Positions 8,736 through 12,716 of a stretch of DNA of 12,716 nucleotides are shown piece after piece. Each line of letters begins with the position of its first letter. Position 1 is the stretch's first letter. Origin of the DNA: Smittium mucronatum (taxonomy: Eukaryota > Kickxellomycota > Harpellomycetes > Harpellales > Legeriomycetaceae); NCBI GenBank assembly GCA_001953115.1, contig LSSL01007558.1, forward strand, positions 1 through 12,716. Reading direction: 5' to 3'. Under the pieces are notes generated by a model. The model ran no database searches. It was given only the letters and a program-made list of their open reading frames with translations, and was not told where the DNA came from. The position numbers were made by a program, and so were the translations under genes.

Positions 8736-9060
8736 GGGCGTGGATACAGAGATTTAATCCAAAAATAGACAATAAGAATTGGCTTGTATATTGACTACAT
8801 TTTAGGCTCTTTTAATTCGGTATTTTTGTTTTATAATTGAGTATATTATATCAAGCGGTTATTTGACAATATGGTCACACATTTCACTAGATAATGTATA
8901 ATATCACTATCTAAAAAATGATTTAAAATCTTTAATGCCTAAAAAAATAATTCCAGAAACGATTCTAGAAGCTGTAGTGAAATATGTTACCACGCATTTA
9001 TTCTTTTTATTTTAAATACTAAGTTCAAAGATTCCAGTATTTAAGGATATCACTATTTAA
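8736..9060 (+). pseudogene. Decayed Ty3/Gypsy-type reverse transcriptase relic
   Basis: Two plus frames join into one protein order. Frame one runs 8736-8894 with TAG 8766-8768, TGA 8838-8840 and TAA 8892-8894; it reads GRGYRDLIQ, stop, TIRIGLYIDYILGSFNS, then VYYIKRLFDNMVTHF. Frame two, shifted by one, runs 8902-9060 with TAA 9013-9015 and TAA 9058-9060; it reads NDLKSLMPKKIIPETILEAV then VKYVTTH, a stop, then SSKIPVFKDIT. YIDYIL matches the catalytic YxDD box of reverse transcriptase, with Tyr replacing the second Asp (codons 8787-8798). The following V-x5-LFDN fits the helix after the box. EAVVKY followed by Thr, then KIPVFKDIT, fits the thumb segment that precedes and follows FLG in Ty3/Gypsy RT. 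The spacing from the box to EAVVKY is about 60 codons against about 65 in the family. A short deletion around FLG is implied. Function is certainly lost. Confidence 0.55.
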
Positions 9061-9950
9061 TTATAATCTAATAGTTAAATGATCAAAATTTTGTGTTAAT
9101 ATTGTATTATATCAATAAATATATATCGAAAAGCTATTTTTTAAAGTAGTAGGATATTAAAATTTTAAAATGATGCTAATATTGAACCGAATCAGCAATT
9201 ATTATCAAATTCATCGACTTGACATCATTTAAGTATTAAAAAATTACGATAAATAAATATATAGAGGTTATCTATTAATATCAGCCCAAATTTTTAGTCA
9301 TTTTAACATAAAATTTCAAGAATAATTTTTCAAGAAAAGAAGAATCAATCCTACTTGAGTTTGTATATAAATGTACATCGTAAATACAAATAACAAAAAT
9401 TCTTGACTATTTAAGGCAATTATAACTATTAAATGAGTAATATTTATCTAGATTTAAAGTTTTTTTTTATCATTGAATTTTGTATTTACAGCTGAAAATA
9501 TTTATTTATCTGAAAAGATTGCAAAATTAAAATTAATTTCAATTTTGAGCCTTTTTTTACAATTTTTTTTTCACTGAGATTTTTTTAACTAGATATCAAT
9601 TTCAATAGTTTTGAAAATGATAAAAGTACTGTAAAAAGTTAAAAAAAATTTTGCCCAATAAAAAAACAAAGGAAAAAAAATGTGGAATATTCACTAAAAT
9701 TTAGGATGAAAATACAAAAAATATCCATTTCTGTTCATTATTTCCGAATTGTGGAAATTTCTATATTCTGTCTTTCTTTTCCAGATTTTGCCTAGAAAAA
9801 ACATTAGACCATTTTTTTTATAGTGTAAGTACATTTAATGTAATCATTAAATTAAATCCACATTTCACATAATTAAATTCCACACAATTTACGTTTCTCT
9901 CAGTGATAATTAATAAAATTCTGAATCTTTATACGGTTTACAGTTTTTTT
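9061..9950. other. AT-rich stretch without a recognisable gene
   Basis: The RNase H domain expected after the RT relic could not be read here. No protein-like frame was seen on either strand. The last part (about 9840-9950) may be a looser outward extension of the inverted repeat arm, because on the minus strand it carries GTGGAATTTAATTATGTGAA, similar in style to the short repeats at 11585-11690. Confidence 0.4.
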
Positions 9951-10038
9951 AAGCAATTATCCGATCTTTTAAACATTTTCTGGTTTTTTGGAGTTTTCCT
10001 GATTTTTTATTTGTTCACCTGAGCTTTGATGCGAAAAA
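9951..10038 (-). repeat. Inverted repeat, left arm (88 bp, about 89% identical to right arm)
   Basis: The reverse complement aligns without gaps to 11353-11440, with ten mismatches counted by eye. The longest exact match is 31 bases (9985-10015 against 11376-11406). Similarity fades outward through about 9920. The two arms bracket about 1.3 kb with no coding frame. Confidence 0.85.
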
Positions 10039-11173
10039 TCTTATGTCTTTATTAAATTGTGTAACATAATCCCATTTACTGACAACATTATAAATTAAAC
10101 TGCAAAAAAGCTAAAAATTAAATTTATTCGCTTATTTCAAATTCAGAACTAATCTTTATAAATATAGCAAAAAAAAAATGAGGCAATAATGTCATAAAAA
10201 ACATCAATTTTTTAATGAAAGATTTTCTCAACATGTTATAGATAAAAATTTTTAGACTTAACTTTTGCTCTAAGCTAATATTTTTTACAAGAGAAAAATT
10301 ACAGCAAGTTCACTTCAAAAAAATAAATTGTAATGGTTTTAGATTTTTAATTTGGTTTAAATAAAGGTTTGGAAATAAATTATTTTTTTTAATTAGGAAA
10401 GGGTAATGCCATTTTATGAGTTATTAAAACTTTAAAAATAATAAGCTAATTTATGCTATTTAATTACTATAGGTATTTAAAAATGTTTATGTTAACAGAA
10501 AAAAACAGAAAACATACTTTATAAATAAAATTTTAATGATAAAGGTATAGATAACGTACTATTGAAAACTTTGGCATATAATTATAGCTTCTATAACTGA
10601 ACCCATATTTTGATTATTTAAAAAAAAATAGTTATAATCCCTTATATTGTACTTCATCAAAGCATTACGTAATTTTAGTCTTACTAAAATCATTATCTTA
10701 AATGATTTCATATTTATAGAAGGAATTTTATTTCTCAATTGAAATAAAGGAATTTATTGGATTTTACATATAATTCATTTAAATTTATATTAATAAAATT
10801 TGAACTTTAATTTTAAACATTTAATTTGCAAATATTTCTGTTTTCCAAATCTATTATAAGAAAAGATATATAAAATAATTATTTTCTACGTTTTTTTATA
10901 CAGCATTTCAATATGTATGAATATAACTATAATAAATGTTATATCATTAGATTTTTTAGTTAGTTTAGGCACCTAAAGAATTAATTTATCATTCATCAAA
11001 TGGCAATGCACAAGCTTATAAAAAAAACTAATGTTTAATCAGAATAAAATACTCAAATTATAAAAATATTCAGTTAAAAATAAATTAATATCAACTCATT
11101 TTTACCCTAGCATAACTCCGATTATTAATTTTTTTCTGTAACTTGATTGAAAAAATTCAGCAGAAAAAAGCTT
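10039..11173. other. AT-rich DNA between inverted repeat arms, no gene recognised
   Basis: No transposase-like or other coding frame was readable on either strand. If the inverted arms are ends of one element, this is its non-coding interior, and the element would be non-autonomous or fully decayed. Confidence 0.45.
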
Positions 11174-11270
11174 ACATACTTTTTTTAAATATAAATAAGC
11201 TTTTTTTAACCATTTAACATATTTTTTTAAATATCAATAAGCTTTTTTTAACCATTTAACATATTTTTTT
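11174..11270 (+). repeat. Tandem repeat, period 42-43 bp, about 2.3 copies
   Basis: Unit one is 11174-11216 (43 bp), unit two 11217-11258 (42 bp), and a third begins at 11259 and breaks off after about 12 bases. Each unit runs ACATA, a T run, AAATATmAATAAGC, a T run, AACCATTTAA. Units one and two differ by one T-to-C change, one T in a run and one A/C change, so the duplication is recent. Confidence 0.9.
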
Positions 11271-11324
11271 CCCTTTAAATTGGCAATTTGAAAATATTAC
11301 TGGGTAATTATTTATTCATTTATA

Positions 11325-11348
11325 ATAATTTCCATATATGGAAATTAT
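11325..11348. repeat. Perfect 24 bp palindrome
   Basis: The two halves, centred on CCATATATGG, are exact reverse complements with no spacer. It lies just inside the right arm of the inverted pair. It could extrude as a cruciform or be a remnant of element-end pairing; no counterpart was found near the left arm. Confidence 0.85.
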
Positions 11349-11352
11349 CGGA

Positions 11353-11440
11353 TTTTTCACATAAAAGCTTAGGTAAACAAATAAAAAATCAGGAAAACTC
11401 CAAAAAGCCAGAAATTTTTTAAAAGAATAGATAATTGCTT
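11353..11440 (+). repeat. Inverted repeat, right arm
   Basis: Matches the reverse complement of 9951-10038 at 78 of 88 positions, ungapped. After 11440 similarity falls to patches (CTG, then CGGTATAAA) and then resumes loosely near 11580-11640. Confidence 0.85.
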
Positions 11441-11584
11441 TAAAAACCTGAAATCGGTATAAAAAAAATTTATAGTATTTTCGGATGAAAAATTTTCAAT
11501 ATTATTTTACGAAATTTATAATTAGTATAAATTCAACAAAAACGTATTCAAATTCACTTTCTGTTTTTCTCAGGTTGAAAGTTA

Positions 11585-11690
11585 TAAATTGGATAAAAAT
11601 TTTGTTGGATGAAATTTAATTTAATGAAATGTAAATTGGGTGAAATAAAACATGGCGAAGTGGAATTGGATGTAATAGAATTGGATTAAA
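11585..11690 (+). repeat. Degenerate short repeats around TTGGATGAAAT
   Basis: Five spaced variants of a TTGG(A/G)TnAAAT-like motif occur here. The last two form a 15 bp tandem pair (GAATTGGATGTAATA at 11663, GAATTGGATTAAATC at 11678). Similar wording on the minus strand near 9850-9895 supports the idea that both inverted arms once carried it. Confidence 0.45.
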
Positions 11691-11799
11691 TCTTGCGCGA
11701 TCTTGTTTTGTATAAGGATATTTACAATTATATTGTTTTGAAGTGGAATATAATCCTAATTTGTAAAATTTAATTCATTCTCAAATGAAAATCCTTGAA

Positions 11800-11957
11800 C
11801 CAATGCCCTCGAGGTATGGAGCTGCTAGAACGGCAGAGGGGAGTGGGGTGAAAAAATTTTTTGAAAAATTTTCACTTTTTTTAATTTTTTTAAATTAGTT
11901 TTTATAACTTTTTATTAACTTTAAAATAAATTTCCCGTAAAAAAAAAAAAAAAAAAA
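11800..11957 (+). repeat. Poly(A)-tailed dispersed repeat, copy B
   Basis: It starts CCAATgcCCTCGAG, continues GGAGCTGCTAgAaCGgCAGA then GGGgAGTgGG, then an AT-rich segment, and ends in 19 A bases (11939-11957). Copy A at 4092-4236 has the same order on the minus strand. Within the core, CUGCU/GGCAG could form a five-pair stem with a five-base loop, but copy A does not keep the pairing, so a conserved RNA hairpin is not supported. It lies about 570 bases upstream of the gene at 12527 and on the same strand. Confidence 0.65.
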
Positions 11958-12526
11958 TCAAATGAAAATAGAAATAAATAAATTATGCAAATTCTGTATC
12001 ATTCTCATAATATTGATGGTAAAGCGTAAAAATGTGCAAATTATTGTTATGCTGCTCGAATTGATGAAATTCCGTGAAAATATGTAAAATTATAAATGTC
12101 TTGTAAAAATATGGAGAAATTAGCATCTTCCTATAGAGAATACATATAACTGAGATAGATTATATTATGTACCCAAAGTTCAGTATGCAAAGTTTTAAAT
12201 TTTTTTCGAAAAAAGAAATGTAGATGTACACTAAATTACATAAATTCTTTTAAAGGTTGAAATAAAAATTGGTGAAGGGGGGATGCGAAGCTGGGGGTGA
12301 GGCTGGATGGAAAGATGAATTTTGTCTTTTAATCGACATTTTTAAATATTAAAACCCAGTAGTACTTTTAACTGCGTATAATATAAATGATCAGCCGATG
12401 AAATAAAAGTATAAAAAGTACGAATTCAAGAAGTTGGGAGTAAAATAAATTCTCTCGGAATAAGATTTGGAAGATAAGGATAAAAGAAATTCAAAGTATA
12501 AGAGACCTTTAAACCCGATAATTTAA
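11958..12526 (+). other. Upstream region of the terminal gene
   Basis: No coding frame was recognised. A G-rich patch at 12271-12310 (with GGGGGG and GGGGG runs) stands out from the AT-rich surroundings. TATAAAAA at 12410-12417, about 110 bases before the ATG, is a possible TATA element but could arise by chance in this composition. GC content rises from about 12420 towards the gene. Confidence 0.35.
12514..12516 (+). promoter_or_regulatory. CCC motif before a start codon (microsporidian-type)
   Basis: The sequence AAACCCGATAATTTAAATG places CCC ten bases before the ATG at 12527. C triplets are rare in the surrounding DNA. CCC- or GGG-like motifs a few bases upstream of the ATG are a known microsporidian gene-start signal and may mark the transcription start. 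Confidence 0.45.
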
Positions 12527-12716
12527 ATGAAGATCAACTTTTCAACTTTTTGGTTTTACGCTTCTTTAAGTCAATGTGCCACTATTAGTTTCTCAGAGAA
12601 ATATGTAGGTCTTGATGGGCCAGTGCATGTTGTCTCTTCGAAAGACGGAGATGGTTTAATTCAAGGATGTGTTTCGGGTTCAGATTGTAATGATTTTTCT
12701 CCAGAAATCATGTTCA
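12527..12716 (+). CDS. Hypothetical secreted protein, N-terminal part (runs off the window)
   Basis: ATG at 12527-12529 opens 63 codons with no stop before the window edge. TAA lies in frame directly before it (12524-12526), so this is the only possible upstream limit. GC is about 37% against roughly 20% nearby, and codon third positions are mixed rather than A/T only, which supports real coding. The first residues, MKINFSTFWFYASLSQCA, have a Lys near the start and a hydrophobic stretch, as in a signal peptide, with a plausible cleavage around residues 17-18. After it come EKYVGLDGPVHVV, a SSKDGDG turn and GCVSGSDC, two Cys that could form a disulphide bond. I do not recognise the family from 63 residues; a beta-rich extracellular domain, such as a ricin-B-like lectin of the kind microsporidia secrete, is conceivable but unproven. 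Whether an intron follows cannot be told. Confidence 0.75.
   Translation, partial: MKINFSTFWFYASLSQCATISFSEKYVGLDGPVHVVSSKDGDGLIQGCVSGSDCNDFSPEIMF

Noticed and set aside
11795..11805. Pol III B-box-like GGTTCAAGG on the minus strand at the edge of repeat copy B
   Set aside because: It lacks the terminal C of the B box, no A box is at the right distance, and copy A does not keep it, so a tRNA-derived SINE is not supported.
4092..12526. CRISPR array
   Set aside because: No regularly spaced identical repeats were seen; the only tandem array (11174-11270) has no unique spacers.

Overview
The window is very AT-rich (about four bases in five by eye), eukaryotic-looking and nearly gene-free. It is dominated by A/T homopolymer runs, with short islands of higher GC. 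The only clear protein-coding gene starts at 12527 and runs off the right edge. It reads as a secreted or membrane-targeted protein, with a CCC triplet 10 bases before its ATG. A second, weaker candidate on the minus strand (ATG at 4017) has GGG just before its ATG. CCC/GGG-like motifs close to intronless start codons are typical of microsporidia, so an expanded, AT-rich microsporidian genome of the Edhazardia type is my best guess. This is an inference from composition and two short motifs, and other AT-rich eukaryotes are not excluded.

The GC-richer islands read best as a graveyard of decayed mobile elements. From left to right they are: a minus-strand relic at 1-573 resembling the tyrosine recombinase of DIRS-type retrotransposons; a plus-strand integrase-like relic at 2077-2356; a minus-strand relic at 7110-7558 resembling the end of the reverse transcriptase and the RNase H of DIRS elements; a minus-strand zinc-ribbon-like transposase relic at 8023-8183; and a plus-strand Ty3/Gypsy-type reverse transcriptase relic at 8736-9060. 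Each is broken by stops and frame changes. The identifications rest on motif order and spacing that I read by eye.

The window also holds non-coding repeats. A poly(A)-tailed repeat has one minus-strand copy (4092-4236), one plus-strand copy (11800-11957) and a tail-only plus-strand copy (7650-7730). An inverted pair about 89% identical (9951-10038 and 11353-11440) flanks about 1.3 kb of non-coding DNA. There are also a 42-43 bp tandem repeat, a 24 bp perfect palindrome, a hexamer repeat and an (ATT)n run.

I see no operon, rRNA, tRNA, CRISPR array or prokaryotic gene. Stretches described as empty were read in both directions. At this AT content, open runs of 40 codons occur by chance dozens of times in six frames, so open frame alone was not taken as evidence.
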